Assembly: GCA_028277605.1 (NCBI GenBank)
Contig: JANQFZ010000013.1
Coordinates: 1 to 64,000 of the forward strand
Source: Vallitaleaceae bacterium
GTDB taxonomy: Bacteria > Bacillota > Clostridia > Lachnospirales > Vallitaleaceae
Length of the DNA: 64,000 nucleotides
Direction: 5' to 3'
Shown here: positions 54,989 to 64,000 of the stretch, in pieces
Layout of the letters: each line of letters starts with the position of its first letter
Numbering within the stretch: position 1 is the first letter of the stretch
Notes under the pieces: model-generated
What the model saw: the letters and a program-made list of their open reading frames with translations, nothing else
What the model was told of the DNA's origin: nothing
Database searches by the model: none
Position numbers and translations under genes: made by a program

Positions 54989-55801
54989 CTATTTTAAAGA
55001 CCCCTGCGTCACACCACTAATAATGTATTTTTGCATGATTAAGTAGAAGATAACGACGGGCACAATGGATAATACCAGTCCTGCCATAGCCAATCCGTAT
55101 TGTGAGGTATATTTTCCAAAAAAAGCGAACGTGGATAACGGTAAGGTTCTAGCTTCTTGGAACAAAACTAAGGATGGGAGTAAGAAATCGTTCCAAATCC
55201 ACAAAACATTTAAAATTGCAACCGTTGAAGCAATCGGTTTCAACATTGGAAAAATAATGGACCAAAAAAGTCTAAACTGTGATGCACCATCCATCATAGC
55301 TGATTCGTCAATAGCTGTAGGAATTGTTTTTATGAATCCATGAAACAAAAAGGTCGATAAGCTCACTCCAAAGCCTAAATAAAAACAAATCAGTGACAAT
55401 CGACTGTTGAGCATTCCCAGTTTTCCATAAATCGTGACAAATGGTATCATCAACGCTTGAAAAGGAATGATCATAGACGCTATCAAAACAATAAAAATAA
55501 TCTTAGTCATCACTGTTTTATGTCTAACAAGATAATAAGCCAGCATTGAAGTAAACACAATAAGCACAATAACACTGGATACAGTTATTAAGAGCGAGTT
55601 CATAATGGAGGTTAAATAATTCATTTCATTAAAAGCTTCTATATAATTAGAAAAACTTAAATCCTTGGTTATTGCTAATGGATACTGGATAATATCCGCT
55701 TTATTTTTTAGAGCATTTAAAAGAATGATGAAAAAAGGAAACAAAAAGGATACAGCAGATAGCACTCCTATGGTACTTATGAGTAATCTTTTAGATTTCA
55801 T
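54989..55801 (-). CDS. Sugar ABC transporter permease (MalG/CUT1 type)
   Basis: Six helices and the EAA loop AIDESAMMDGASQFRLFWSIIFPMLKP near 165-190 identify a CUT1 permease that binds the ATPase. Its ATG directly abuts the TAA of the upstream permease, and GAGGTT serves as ribosome site. The ATPase gene (MsmX/MalK-like) is not in the window; CUT1 systems of Bacillota often share one encoded elsewhere. Confidence 0.93.
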   Translation of the reverse strand: MKSKRLLISTIGVLSAVSFLFPFFIILLNALKNKADIIQYPLAITKDLSFSNYIEAFNEMNYLTSIMNSLLITVSSVIVLIVFTSMLAYYLVRHKTVMTKIIFIVLIASMIIPFQALMIPFVTIYGKLGMLNSRLSLICFYLGFGVSLSTFLFHGFIKTIPTAIDESAMMDGASQFRLFWSIIFPMLKPIASTVAILNVLWIWNDFLLPSLVLFQEARTLPLSTFAFFGKYTSQYGLAMAGLVLSIVPVVIFYLIMQKYIISGVTQGSLK

Positions 55802-56683
55802 TTATGATTCAACCTCCATTCTTTTCGTTATTAAAACTTGAGTAATGGCAACCGCCGCAACAATTACAAATAGTATCACTGCTTTAGCTTGTCCTGTACC
55901 GTATGCCTGAAATAAAAAAGCTTCATTATAAATGTGCATGGTAATCATTTCTGTGGAGCGGTACGGACCGCCATTCGTTAATGAAAGGTTTAAATCATAT
56001 ACCATAAAACTATTCTTTATTGTTAAAAATACGGCTATAGTAAACGCCTGAATCATTAATGGAATTCGAATATGAACCAGCTGCTTTATTTTAGTTGCTC
56101 CATCGATACTAGATGCCTCAAGGACTTCTTTTGGGATACCTATAAACCCAGCAATATAGATCAGCATTAAATACCCAGACATCTGCCATACACTGACGAT
56201 AACCATGGCCCAAAAGCCCTTATTTGTATCTATCAGCCATGAATATTGAAATAGAGCTATACCCGTAGCATCCCCTATATAAACCATAAATTTTGAGAAA
56301 ATAAACTGCCAAATAAATCCTAGAATAACACCGCCAATAAGATTAGGCATAAAAAATACGGATCTTAAAAAATGCTTTCCCTTTATTTTAGAAGTCACTA
56401 ACAGTGCTAATAAAAAAGCAATAAGATTTGTAAAAATAACGGAACAAAGCACATATTGAATGGTCAACCATAAAGTAGACCAAAATGTTTTATCTGTTAA
56501 AGCCTTGCGATAATTCTCTACACCAACCATTTTGGTCATCTCTATACCATTAAAATCTGTAAACGTATTAAATACCCCAGATATAAAAGGAATGATTACA
56601 ATCATTAAAAAAGCAAAAAGAGGAATAAAACAAAATTGAATAAAGGATAATAGTTTCTTCCATCTACTCTTTTCTTTCAACAT
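55802..56683 (-). CDS. Sugar ABC transporter permease (MalF/CUT1 type)
   Basis: The partner permease has six helices and an EAA loop at VLEASSIDGATKIKQLVHIRIPL. I start at ATG 56683 because AGGAGG is 5 bases upstream; the upstream start at 56722 would put that ribosome site inside the coding region. The 293-residue length is normal. Confidence 0.93.
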   Translation of the reverse strand: MLKEKSRWKKLLSFIQFCFIPLFAFLMIVIIPFISGVFNTFTDFNGIEMTKMVGVENYRKALTDKTFWSTLWLTIQYVLCSVIFTNLIAFLLALLVTSKIKGKHFLRSVFFMPNLIGGVILGFIWQFIFSKFMVYIGDATGIALFQYSWLIDTNKGFWAMVIVSVWQMSGYLMLIYIAGFIGIPKEVLEASSIDGATKIKQLVHIRIPLMIQAFTIAVFLTIKNSFMVYDLNLSLTNGGPYRSTEMITMHIYNEAFLFQAYGTGQAKAVILFVIVAAVAITQVLITKRMEVES

Positions 56684-56739
56684 AAAGGCCTCCTGATTCA
56701 ATTGCAAAGAAAGTGTGGACACACTTTCTTTGCCTTATG

Positions 56740-58074
56740 TTATTGTTTTTCCCAATAGGCTTCAAATTCCTCTGCTAATGCTTCTTGATCAATGACACCA
56801 TTAAGATATTTTTGCATAGAAGCCCCCATAGCAGGCCATCCATCCGCTGGGTATTTCATATTCATCCATTCTAAGGTTCTTCCTTCCTCTGTGTATCTTA
56901 AGATTTCCTTAGACATATAATCCTTTGGCATGGTTTCAAATCCATTAAAGGTGGGAATAAAATTCATTTGATTGACAAAATAATCCTGTCCCTCACTCGA
57001 TGTCACTAGCCAAGTTAAGAAATCAACAGCACCTTCCTGTTCCTGCTGGCTGGATCGTTCTTTATCGACTACCATATACATCGGTACCCCTACTGAAATA
57101 TGGGTGTTACCATAATCCTCAGGATTATCACTGATAGGATAAGGCATTATACCAAATTCACTCTCTGGGTTAAGTTCGTGTAAAGGTGCATATGCCCAGT
57201 TACCCATAAACCAAAGACCTACCTTTCCATTGGCTAAGTCAATGGTGCCGCCATCATAATCACCACTTAAAGGCGATGCCTCGTGAATATTGTATTCCAT
57301 CAATAAATCAAATGTATCCAGCCAACCATGGTAAATCTCATTGTCCATTAAATTAATAGAACCTGCTTTTAAACCATTCATAAAATCTGCTTTTTTAGCT
57401 TGAGTTGAAAATAAAATATTGGTTACATGGGCACCTAATGACCAATCCATTGGAGATAAGTGCACAGCCTTGGTTCCATCTAGAGCCTCTATCTGATCTA
57501 ATAACTCTTTTAAATCTGTTCTTGTTTGGATCTCAGCAGGATCAAAGGTTCCTCCCACTGCTTCATTTAACACTTTTTTATTATAAAGCAATCCGAATCC
57601 TTCAACTGTAAAAGGCATTCCTAATATTTTACCATCCATCGTGGCATTTGCCTGTGTTCCCGGGAAAGCAAGCTTGGTAAACTCTGTCTCACTTAGATCA
57701 AGAAGTCTATCCTTAAACTCTGCCATTTCCTGCCCCATAACCATAATGGTTGGTGCATGTCCAGAAGCATATAAGGCAGTCATTTTTTCAAATGGATTTT
57801 GTCCATCCATAGGTATAATTGTAATTTTGAATTGCTTCTGCGATTGATTATAGGTTGCTACAGCCTCTTCAAATGCTTCTCCAATTTCTGATTTAATTGT
57901 CCCAAGTATGGTAACTTCTACAGCTTCCTTGGAATTCTCATTGTTGGATGTATCTCCAGAAACATCTCCGCCATTGGTTACATTCCCCTTATCAGGCGTA
58001 TCTTTATTCTCTTGACAGCCAGTAAATAAAGATAGCACCAATACCACTGCTAATACTACAGATAGTTTTTTCAT
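56740..58074 (-). CDS. Sugar ABC transporter solute-binding lipoprotein
   Basis: The signal peptide ends in the lipobox LFTGC with lipidated Cys20, followed by an Asp/Asn/Gly-rich linker and a family 1 extracellular solute-binding domain (FAYDRLLDLSETEFTKL-like and GLWFMGNWAYAPL patterns). It captures an oligosaccharide for the two permeases. AAGGAGG precedes the ATG. It is first in the operon, directly behind the promoter with two operators. Confidence 0.93.
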   Translation of the reverse strand: MKKLSVVLAVVLVLSLFTGCQENKDTPDKGNVTNGGDVSGDTSNNENSKEAVEVTILGTIKSEIGEAFEEAVATYNQSQKQFKITIIPMDGQNPFEKMTALYASGHAPTIMVMGQEMAEFKDRLLDLSETEFTKLAFPGTQANATMDGKILGMPFTVEGFGLLYNKKVLNEAVGGTFDPAEIQTRTDLKELLDQIEALDGTKAVHLSPMDWSLGAHVTNILFSTQAKKADFMNGLKAGSINLMDNEIYHGWLDTFDLLMEYNIHEASPLSGDYDGGTIDLANGKVGLWFMGNWAYAPLHELNPESEFGIMPYPISDNPEDYGNTHISVGVPMYMVVDKERSSQQEQEGAVDFLTWLVTSSEGQDYFVNQMNFIPTFNGFETMPKDYMSKEILRYTEEGRTLEWMNMKYPADGWPAMGASMQKYLNGVIDQEALAEEFEAYWEKQ

Positions 58075-58090
58075 AATTAGCCTCCTTTTG

Positions 58091-58110
58091 TTATGGAAAC
58101 CTTTCCATAA
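58091..58110 (-). promoter_or_regulatory. Operator 1 of the sugar operon
   Basis: TTATGGAAA (58091-58099) and TTTCCATAA (58102-58110) form 9-bp arms around CC. It lies just before the ribosome site of the binding-protein gene, about 65 bp from operator 2, a distance that could allow looping. Confidence 0.65.
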
Positions 58111-58159
58111 TGTCTATACTTTTATGTACCATAGCATAGTTGCATATATTATTGATTGT

Positions 58160-58208
58160 GGAAAGCTTTCCTTATGTGTAATTATACTACGATTCTTATT
58201 TCTGTCAA
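58160..58208 (-). promoter_or_regulatory. Promoter and operator 2 of the sugar operon
   Basis: On the minus strand TTGACA (58203-58208) and TATAAT (58181-58186) are 16 bases apart. GGAAAGCTTTCC (58160-58171), a perfect 12-bp palindrome, lies just past the predicted RNA start. The remaining 58209-58483 shows no gene. Confidence 0.75.
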
Positions 58209-58483
58209 GGCTTTTTTATTAGTAAATATTAGAATACCCATGAGTAAAGATAAGTATTAGTACTTAAAAATGTTTTTAACCCATGTATCTTCTATACATG
58301 TAGAAATTGTAGATATGAAACGACTGTAATGCTGTTTTTTATCAATAGCTATAGCTAACATTTTATTACCTTTTGCAGCTGATTAAAAAGAGTCAATTAA
58401 AAGTAATTATATTTTGTTAAATCAGCAAAAAAGTGGTAAACTAATAGCGTAAAGTATCACAAAAGAAAAAGGAGTGACTATAT

Positions 58484-59203
58484 ATGAGTACAATACCAAC
58501 CCCTCATATAGAAGAAAAAGATCCCAGCAATATAGCAAGTACTGTTCTTATGCCAGGTGATCCCTTACGTGCTAAGACCATTGCTGAAAAGTTTCTAAAG
58601 GACGTTGTACAGTTTAATACCGTCCGCAATATGTTTGGTTATACTGGCACTTATAAAGGACGACGTATATCTGTTATGGGTTCAGGTATGGGTATGCCTA
58701 GTATTGGTATCTATTCTTATGAATTGTTCAAGTTCTATGGCGTTGATAGAATTGTCCGTATTGGGTCGTGTGGTGCCTATACCAGTGAACTAAAACTATA
58801 TGACGTCATACTGGCAGATGATGCTTATTCTGAATCAACTTTTGCTAAGGTTCAAAGTGGCTATGACAAAGATTCTATTGAAGCGTCATCTACACTTAAC
58901 GAGAAGATAGTTTCCATTGCAAAGCAGCTAGACATCCCATTAACCCAAGGACGGATTCATTCTTCTGATGTTTTTTATAGAAATAATCATGAAGAGTACA
59001 AAGAGCTTCGTGACCAACATGGTTGTTTAGCAGTAGAAATGGAGTCTTTTGCTCTATTTGCAAATGCTAAAAATCTAGGTAAAGAGGCCGCTTGTTTATT
59101 AACAGTATCTGATTCTTTAGTGAGTGGTGAATTAACTACCAGTAAAGAAAGACAGAATGCTTTTACAAAAATGATGGAAATAGCATTAGAATTAGCAGAA
59201 TAA
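58484..59203 (+). CDS. deoD: Purine nucleoside phosphorylase, DeoD type
   Basis: DeoD splits purine (deoxy)nucleosides with phosphate for salvage. The 239-residue hexameric-type enzyme shows VLMPGDPLRAK (phosphate site), GSGMGMPSIGIYSYEL, RIGSCGAY, VEMESFAL and SDSLVSGE with the catalytic Asp. AAAAGGAG precedes the ATG. A weak promoter (TTGTTA at 58414, TAAACT at 58437, spacer 17) is possible. It is a single-gene unit diverging from the sugar operon and converging with trpA. Confidence 0.95.
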   Translation: MSTIPTPHIEEKDPSNIASTVLMPGDPLRAKTIAEKFLKDVVQFNTVRNMFGYTGTYKGRRISVMGSGMGMPSIGIYSYELFKFYGVDRIVRIGSCGAYTSELKLYDVILADDAYSESTFAKVQSGYDKDSIEASSTLNEKIVSIAKQLDIPLTQGRIHSSDVFYRNNHEEYKELRDQHGCLAVEMESFALFANAKNLGKEAACLLTVSDSLVSGELTTSKERQNAFTKMMEIALELAE

Positions 59204-59225
59204 AAGAGCCTATTATGGCTCTTTT
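59202..59225. terminator. Bidirectional terminator between deoD and trpA
   Basis: AAAAGAGCC (59202-59210) pairs with GGCTCTTTT (59217-59225) across a six-base loop, with T runs in both directions. It ends deoD and the trp operon. Confidence 0.93.
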
Positions 59226-59993
59226 TTATTTTGCAATCAACTGCTTTACAAATGTTCCGAGCTGTGTGCTGTCTTTATGTATCTGTCTTACAATAGCTGA
59301 TCCCACAATCACACCATCTGATAGTGCATTCATTTTTATTACATCTTTTTTATGTGTAATACCAAAGCCTACAGCTATTGGAAGATCGGTACAAGATTTT
59401 ACATAGTGAAGATAGGAGTCAATGCTTTGATGAAAACTTGAGGAACTGCCTGTTACCCCTGTATTAGAGACACAGTAAACAAAGCCCTTTGCTCCATTTA
59501 AAATAGTCTTTATCCTATCTTTAGACGTTGGTGCCACTAAAGGAATTAGAGCTAGTGTTGTTTTATCTAACACGTCCTTCAGTTCATCTTTTTCTTCATA
59601 GGGTAAGTCAGGTATAATAAGACCATCAACGCCTGCTTCAACACAGCTCTCTACAAATTTTTCCTTACCGTAAGTAAGAATTGTATTGATGTAAACAAGA
59701 AAGATTAATGGTATACTAGTTTTCTGTCTTACCTTTCTCACCAGATCTATAATCTTATCCACTGTCGCTCCTTTTTTTAGTGCCCTTTGTGCTGCTTCCT
59801 GCAATGTGGGTCCATCTGCTAAAGGATCAGAAAATGGAATACCTAATTCAATGATATCCGTTCCTGCTTCTTCTAGAGTATAAATATACTCTTCTGTTTT
59901 ATCCATATCAGGATCACCTGCTGTTATATATGCAACAAAGGCTTTCTCTCCACTCTTTTTCAATTGCTTAAAGGTTCGGTCGATTCGATTCAT
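59226..59993 (-). CDS. trpA: Tryptophan synthase alpha subunit
   Basis: TrpA cleaves indole-3-glycerol phosphate and passes indole to TrpB. Characteristic are FVAYITAGDPD, the catalytic Glu in IELGIPFSDPLADGP (E and D both present), LVYINTIL, GLIIPDLP and VGFGI. AAGGAGG precedes the ATG. Last gene of the trp operon, 35 bases after trpB. Confidence 0.97.
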   Translation of the reverse strand: MNRIDRTFKQLKKSGEKAFVAYITAGDPDMDKTEEYIYTLEEAGTDIIELGIPFSDPLADGPTLQEAAQRALKKGATVDKIIDLVRKVRQKTSIPLIFLVYINTILTYGKEKFVESCVEAGVDGLIIPDLPYEEKDELKDVLDKTTLALIPLVAPTSKDRIKTILNGAKGFVYCVSNTGVTGSSSSFHQSIDSYLHYVKSCTDLPIAVGFGITHKKDVIKMNALSDGVIVGSAIVRQIHKDSTQLGTFVKQLIAK

Positions 59994-60028
59994 TCTATAT
60001 ACCTCCTTAATTCATTTATTTTGAATAT

Positions 60029-61204
60029 TTATTGCTGTAAAACTTGTACAGACTGAACATCCTTATCTCCACGCCCCGATAGATTGATTACTATGCTTTG
60101 ATCCTTTCTCATCTTTGGTGCTATTTTTATAACATGAGCAACGGCATGTGAGCTTTCTAGCGCAGGAATAATACCTTCCACTTTGGATAATAAGTTAAAG
60201 GCTTCAAGAGCTTCACTATCTGTTACGGCTGTATACTCAGCCCTTTTCGTATCAAATAAGTATGCATGTTCTGGTCCTGTTCCCGGATAGTCTAAGCCTG
60301 CTGAAACAGAGTAAGCTGGCTTAATATTACCATTAGGATCGGTCAGTAAGTACGTTTTCATACCATGTAGCACGCCAACCGTTCCATTGGCACCTTCTGA
60401 TAAAACAGCGGCATGCTGTCCAGATAAAATTCCTTTACCAGCAGCTTCAACACCAATTAATTGAACCTGCTCATCATGAATAAATGGATAAAACATACCT
60501 GCTGCATTGCTTCCACCACCAATACAAGCGACAATTACATTCGGTAACTCTCCAGTTTTCTCAAGGATTTGCTCTTTCGTCTCTTCACCAATAACTTTTT
60601 GAAAAGATCTAACCATCGTTGGATAAGGATGCGGACCAACTACAGATCCAATGACATAAAATGTATCTTCTACCCGCCTTACCCATTCTCTAATGGCTTC
60701 ATTGGTGGCATCCTTTAAAGTTCTTGTACCACTTTTCACAGGATATACTTGTGCACCTAATAGCTTCATTTTAAACACATTGAGTTGTTGTCTTTCCATA
60801 TCTTCTTCACCCATAAACACCGTACAGGATAGCCCAAAAAGAGCCGCTCCTGTTGCAGTAGCTACTCCATGCTGACCTGCCCCTGTCTCTGCTATAACCT
60901 TTTTCTTTCCCATTCTTTTAGCTAACAGCATCTGACCAATAACATTATTAATTTTATGAGCCCCAGTATGATTCAGATCTTCTCTTTTTAGAAAAATCTT
61001 AGCTCCACCTAAATACCTAGTCAATCGTTCTGCATAATACAGAGGAGAAGGTCTTCCTACATACTCACTTAAGTAATACCTATAATCCTTTATAAAACCT
61101 TCGTCCTTTATGGCTTCCTCATAAGCCGCCTCCAATTCCTTTAATGGATACATCAATGTTTCGGGAACATATTGTCCACCAAATGTTCCAAATTTTGTAT
61201 TCAT
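60029..61204 (-). CDS. trpB: Tryptophan synthase beta subunit
   Basis: TrpB joins indole and serine with [18 protein letters not shown] carries the PLP lysine, EDMERQ and [13 protein letters not shown] bind substrate and phosphate. The 391-residue length and [16 protein letters not shown] start mark it as TrpB1. A 70-base gap separates it from trpF, with AAAGGA before the ATG. Confidence 0.98.
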   Translation of the reverse strand: MNTKFGTFGGQYVPETLMYPLKELEAAYEEAIKDEGFIKDYRYYLSEYVGRPSPLYYAERLTRYLGGAKIFLKREDLNHTGAHKINNVIGQMLLAKRMGKKKVIAETGAGQHGVATATGAALFGLSCTVFMGEEDMERQQLNVFKMKLLGAQVYPVKSGTRTLKDATNEAIREWVRRVEDTFYVIGSVVGPHPYPTMVRSFQKVIGEETKEQILEKTGELPNVIVACIGGGSNAAGMFYPFIHDEQVQLIGVEAAGKGILSGQHAAVLSEGANGTVGVLHGMKTYLLTDPNGNIKPAYSVSAGLDYPGTGPEHAYLFDTKRAEYTAVTDSEALEAFNLLSKVEGIIPALESSHAVAHVIKIAPKMRKDQSIVINLSGRGDKDVQSVQVLQQ

Positions 61205-61274
61205 AAGCTTTCATTCCTTTTATTTTATTTAATCATAAGAGTTAATGCTAAATTATGACTGTCTATGTTTACTC

Positions 61275-61898
61275 TTAAATAAGCAGATTGTTTTTTTTGA
61301 GCTTTTCTATAAGTATCTGTATTTTATCTTTATCCTTTCTTAGATGTGTTTCTACCCCCGAATTTACATCTACAATATCTGGTTGAGCATTTCTAACTGC
61401 TTCAACAATATTCTCAGGATTTAGCCCTCCAGCTAGTATAAGCTGAACATCATAGTTGATGTCCTTTACGAATGACCAGTTAAAACACTTTCCAGTACCT
61501 CCAGTCCTTCCTTCATCATAGGTATCTAATAACAGTCCCTGTACCACTGGGTATTGATGGATTAAATTTAAGCTTTCTTTGTCCTTGATAGCAATACTTT
61601 TCCAAACAGGTATTGGCATCTGACTGATATACTCTTGTGTTTCGCTGCCATGCAGTTGAGCAATAGATAAACCACAATAGCAGCAGATATCTACAGCTTT
61701 TGCAATGGGTTCATTAACAAAAACCCCTACAGGTTGTATGTCCTCCCTTAACAGCTGAATTAATTCCCTAGCCTCTTCTTTCCTTATCCTACGCTTACTA
61801 GGTGCAAAGATAAAGCCAACATAGTGAATTGGATACTCATTAATGATTGCTACATCCTCTAACGATCGAATACCACATACCTTTACTTTACATTTCAT
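61275..61898 (-). CDS. trpF: Phosphoribosylanthranilate isomerase
   Basis: The small barrel enzyme shows KVKVCGIRSLED with the catalytic Cys, GVFVNEP, LLLDTYDEGRTGGTGK and LAGGLNPENI. I prefer the ATG at 61898 (GAGAG 6 bases upstream) over 61904; either overlaps the end of trpC, indicating coupled translation. Confidence 0.95.
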   Translation of the reverse strand: MKCKVKVCGIRSLEDVAIINEYPIHYVGFIFAPSKRRIRKEEARELIQLLREDIQPVGVFVNEPIAKAVDICCYCGLSIAQLHGSETQEYISQMPIPVWKSIAIKDKESLNLIHQYPVVQGLLLDTYDEGRTGGTGKCFNWSFVKDINYDVQLILAGGLNPENIVEAVRNAQPDIVDVNSGVETHLRKDKDKIQILIEKLKKNNLLI

Positions 61899-62670
61899 AA
61901 GCATCTCTCAATTCTATTACCTTGTTTTTGATGTTTTGTGCTTTCATAAAGCTTTCACCTATAAGCACCCCTTGAATGTCTGCTTCTCTTAGCTTTTGAA
62001 TATCCTCATCTGTATGTATGCCACTTTCGCTAATAACAACAGTAGATTTAGGAATATCATGCCTTAATGCTAGTGTGGTCTGGATATCCGTTTTAAAGGT
62101 TTTCAAATCTCTATTATTGATACCGATAATTTTTGCTCCTGATTGGACTGCTTGATTGATTTCTTCTCTTGTATGCACCTCAACTAAAGCATCCATTTCA
62201 AGTTGATGAACTAAGGCTATATAGTCTTTTAACTGTTCATCTGTAAGAAGCGCTGTAATTAATAGTACACCGCTTGCCCCTAATACTTTTGCTTTGTATA
62301 TTTGATAAGGGTCTATGATAAAATCCTTGCATAATACTGGAATATCAACCCTTAGTGATACTTGTTCAAGATACCTATCACTTCCCATAAAATAATCCTC
62401 TTCTGTTAATACAGAAATAGCATCCACAGCGTCTTGATAGACATCTGCAAGATGAAGGGGATCAAATATGTCTCTAATAATACCTTTAGAGGGCGATGCT
62501 TTTTTTATTTCACCTATAATGGATAGCTTTTTCTTTACCATAGCTTCATAGAAAGATGGTCTTTGCCTGACTCGATCCACTTGCTTTAAAAGTTCAGAAA
62601 ATGCCACAGTCACATGCTCTAGTCGTTTCTTTTTTGCTTCTACAATATCCTCTAAATAAATCCTTTCCAA
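61888..62670 (-). CDS. trpC: Indole-3-glycerol phosphate synthase
   Basis: TrpC motifs are IGEIKKASPSKG with the catalytic Lys, VLTEEDYFMGS, VLCKDFIIDPYQ, GINNRDL and VISESGIHT. The start is a TTG after GAGGTAGAG. 260 residues is the normal length for a monofunctional TrpC. The trpF gene overlaps its end. Confidence 0.97.
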   Translation of the reverse strand: MERIYLEDIVEAKKKRLEHVTVAFSELLKQVDRVRQRPSFYEAMVKKKLSIIGEIKKASPSKGIIRDIFDPLHLADVYQDAVDAISVLTEEDYFMGSDRYLEQVSLRVDIPVLCKDFIIDPYQIYKAKVLGASGVLLITALLTDEQLKDYIALVHQLEMDALVEVHTREEINQAVQSGAKIIGINNRDLKTFKTDIQTTLALRHDIPKSTVVISESGIHTDEDIQKLREADIQGVLIGESFMKAQNIKNKVIELRDAYEM

Positions 62671-62700
62671 TGGCTCTACCTCACTTTCTATAAGTAATCT

Positions 62701-63729
62701 CTATGCTGTTTTACACGATAGTCTTTTCGTTACTTGGATCCATTGTTCAAGCTTTTTCATCGCTTCTCCTGAGTCAATTAAACTTTGGGCGATCTGTATA
62801 CCTTCTTGGATATTCTGTGCCTTGTCTGAAATGTACAAGGCTGCACCTGCATTGAACAGTAGAATATCCGTTTTTGCTCCTTTTTCGCCATTGAAAATGT
62901 TTCTTATGATTGTAGCATTTTCAGATGCAGTCCCTCCTTTTAACTCCCCAGCTTCTGCTCTTTTAAATCCATATTGTTCTGGTTCAATGGTGTAGGTCTT
63001 CATACGTCCCTGATCCAACTCAGTAACTCTGCTAGAGGCTGTTACAGTCAATTCATCTAAGCCATCATAACCGTATACAACCATCGCTTTCCTCACACCT
63101 ACGTTATTAAGCACTTCTGCCATAATACGGGTTAGATCAGGATGAAAAACACCTAAAACCTGACCTTTCGCAAGAGCTGGATTAGCAAGCGGTCCTAGTA
63201 TATTAAACAGGGTTCTTATACCTAGTTTTTTTCTTACATTTGCTACATGCTTCATCGCACTATGGTATTGAGGAGCAAATAAGAAACATAAATTGGTTTC
63301 TTTCAAGCATTGTCTAGCTTGTTCCTTGGTTAGATTGATTTTTACCCCTAATGCTTCCAGAACATCTGCACTACCACATTGACTGGAAATAGAACGATTG
63401 CCATGCTTTGCTACTTTCACTCCAGCAGCAGCTGCTATCAGTGCTGCAGCAGTGGAAATATTATAAGTACCTGCCCCATCCCCACCAGTACCACATGTAT
63501 CTATCACAAAATCTTCCTCAAGATTCATAGCAGCAGCTTTTTTTCTTAAGACTCTAGCAGCGCCTGTTATCTCTTCTATACTTTCACCTTTAGTTTTAAG
63601 GGCTGTTAAAAAGCCAGCGATTTGAATGTCATCAACCTTTCCTGACATCATTTTTTCCATACATACCATCATTTCATTTTCTAACAGGTTTTCTCCTGTT
63701 GTTATCTTATGAATAAATGATTGAATCAC
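62701..63729 (-). CDS. trpD: Anthranilate phosphoribosyltransferase
   Basis: DTCGTGGDGAGTYNIST binds phosphoribosyl pyrophosphate; KHGNRSISSQCGSADVLEALG and the later GVRKAMVVYGYDGLDE are family-specific. The start is GTG with AAAGGAGG 8 bases upstream, inside the end of trpG (23-base overlap). Confidence 0.97.
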   Translation of the reverse strand: MIQSFIHKITTGENLLENEMMVCMEKMMSGKVDDIQIAGFLTALKTKGESIEEITGAARVLRKKAAAMNLEEDFVIDTCGTGGDGAGTYNISTAAALIAAAAGVKVAKHGNRSISSQCGSADVLEALGVKINLTKEQARQCLKETNLCFLFAPQYHSAMKHVANVRKKLGIRTLFNILGPLANPALAKGQVLGVFHPDLTRIMAEVLNNVGVRKAMVVYGYDGLDELTVTASSRVTELDQGRMKTYTIEPEQYGFKRAEAGELKGGTASENATIIRNIFNGEKGAKTDILLFNAGAALYISDKAQNIQEGIQIAQSLIDSGEAMKKLEQWIQVTKRLSCKTA

Positions 63730-64000
63730 TTCGTACGCCTCCTTTTAAAATCATAAAATTATAAATTAACTGTCTTCCCTGCTCACATAAAATGGATTCG
63801 GGATGAAATTGCAAACCATAAGTATTAAAATGCTGATGCTGTAAAGCCATGATTTCTCCTCCCACCTTTGTTTCTGCCACACTTTCTAACGTACTAGGCA
63901 GACTCTTTTTCTCTACGATAAGTGAATGATACCTTGCCACTTTAAGAGGATTTGGGAGTCCATGAAATAAATCCTGATCATTATGATGAATCCTAGATAC
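63707..64000 (-). CDS. trpG: Anthranilate synthase glutamine amidotransferase subunit (C-terminal part)
   Basis: The open frame runs past the window edge, so only the last 97 codons are visible. GLPNPLKVARYHSL and FNTYGLQFHPESIL include the catalytic His and Glu of the class I glutaminase triad; the nucleophile Cys lies outside the window. PabA of folate synthesis is nearly identical in this part, but position before trpD favours TrpG. trpE presumably lies upstream. Confidence 0.9.
   Translation of the reverse strand, partial: VSRIHHNDQDLFHGLPNPLKVARYHSLIVEKKSLPSTLESVAETKVGGEIMALQHQHFNTYGLQFHPESILCEQGRQLIYNFMILKGGVRSDSIIYS

Noticed and set aside
58091-58171. CcpA catabolite (cre) sites at the sugar operon
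   Set aside because: The palindromes lack the central CG and the TGWAANCG pattern; they fit the operon's own LacI regulator better.

Overview
This 64-kb window is AT-rich DNA (roughly one third G+C by eye). It is densely coded, with strong AAGGAGG-type ribosome binding sites and frequent TTG starts. Gene content points to an anaerobic, Gram-positive member of the Clostridia (Bacillota), plausibly a Lachnospirales/Vallitalea-like lineage: a V/A-type ATPase, an AddB-type recombination nuclease, a cobalamin-dependent ribonucleotide reductase, the hydrogenase maturase HydE, lipobox lipoproteins and an ABC/phosphorylase style of sugar use. The genus is an inference. I see no rRNA, tRNA, CRISPR array, transposase or phage gene; the window looks like chromosomal backbone.

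Layout. 0-16 kb is a mosaic of single genes: lysA, an MFS transporter, an unknown membrane-anchored protein, a HAD phosphatase, a membrane-bound MutS-like ATPase, a SpoU methyltransferase, a SWIM/SNF2 helicase and an EAL-CBS-GGDEF signalling protein. It ends with two small self-regulated modules: a membrane protein plus TetR behind a nested palindromic operator, and a MarR gene plus an M23 peptidase that share an operator-like site. 16.2-24.7 kb is a nine-gene V-type ATPase operon on the minus strand in an unusual order (H-C-I-K-F-E-A-B-D). It is followed upstream by a lone addB. 28.6-31.6 kb is an ECF sigma-factor operon whose first gene encodes a beta-solenoid with a strict 18-residue repeat.

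32-42 kb holds a lipoprotein polysaccharide deacetylase, an FMN-binding-like small protein, a lipid kinase, an unlisted 59-residue ORF, nrdJ behind two NrdR boxes, hydE, and an oleate hydratase/cyclase/TetR cluster. At 42.4-45 kb a secreted metallophosphoesterase gene is broken by a single in-frame TAA. A polyferredoxin with a flavinylation-type FMN domain and a GH94 phosphorylase follow. The phosphoesterase and GH94 promoters carry almost the same 14-bp palindrome, which suggests one regulon under a LacI-type repressor encoded elsewhere.

49.4-58.1 kb is a six-gene oligosaccharide operon: binding protein, two permeases, LacI, a GH65 phosphorylase and a GH3 glycosidase. It has two GGAAA/TTTCC operators at its promoter. 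deoD follows, and the window closes inside the trp operon (trpG partial, D, C, F, B, A).

The most unusual items are the 18-residue Tyr/His-alternating solenoid in the sigma operon, the nonsense-interrupted phosphoesterase and its operator shared with GH94, the nested TetR operator, the apparently leaderless MarR gene, and the small ORF upstream of nrdJ.
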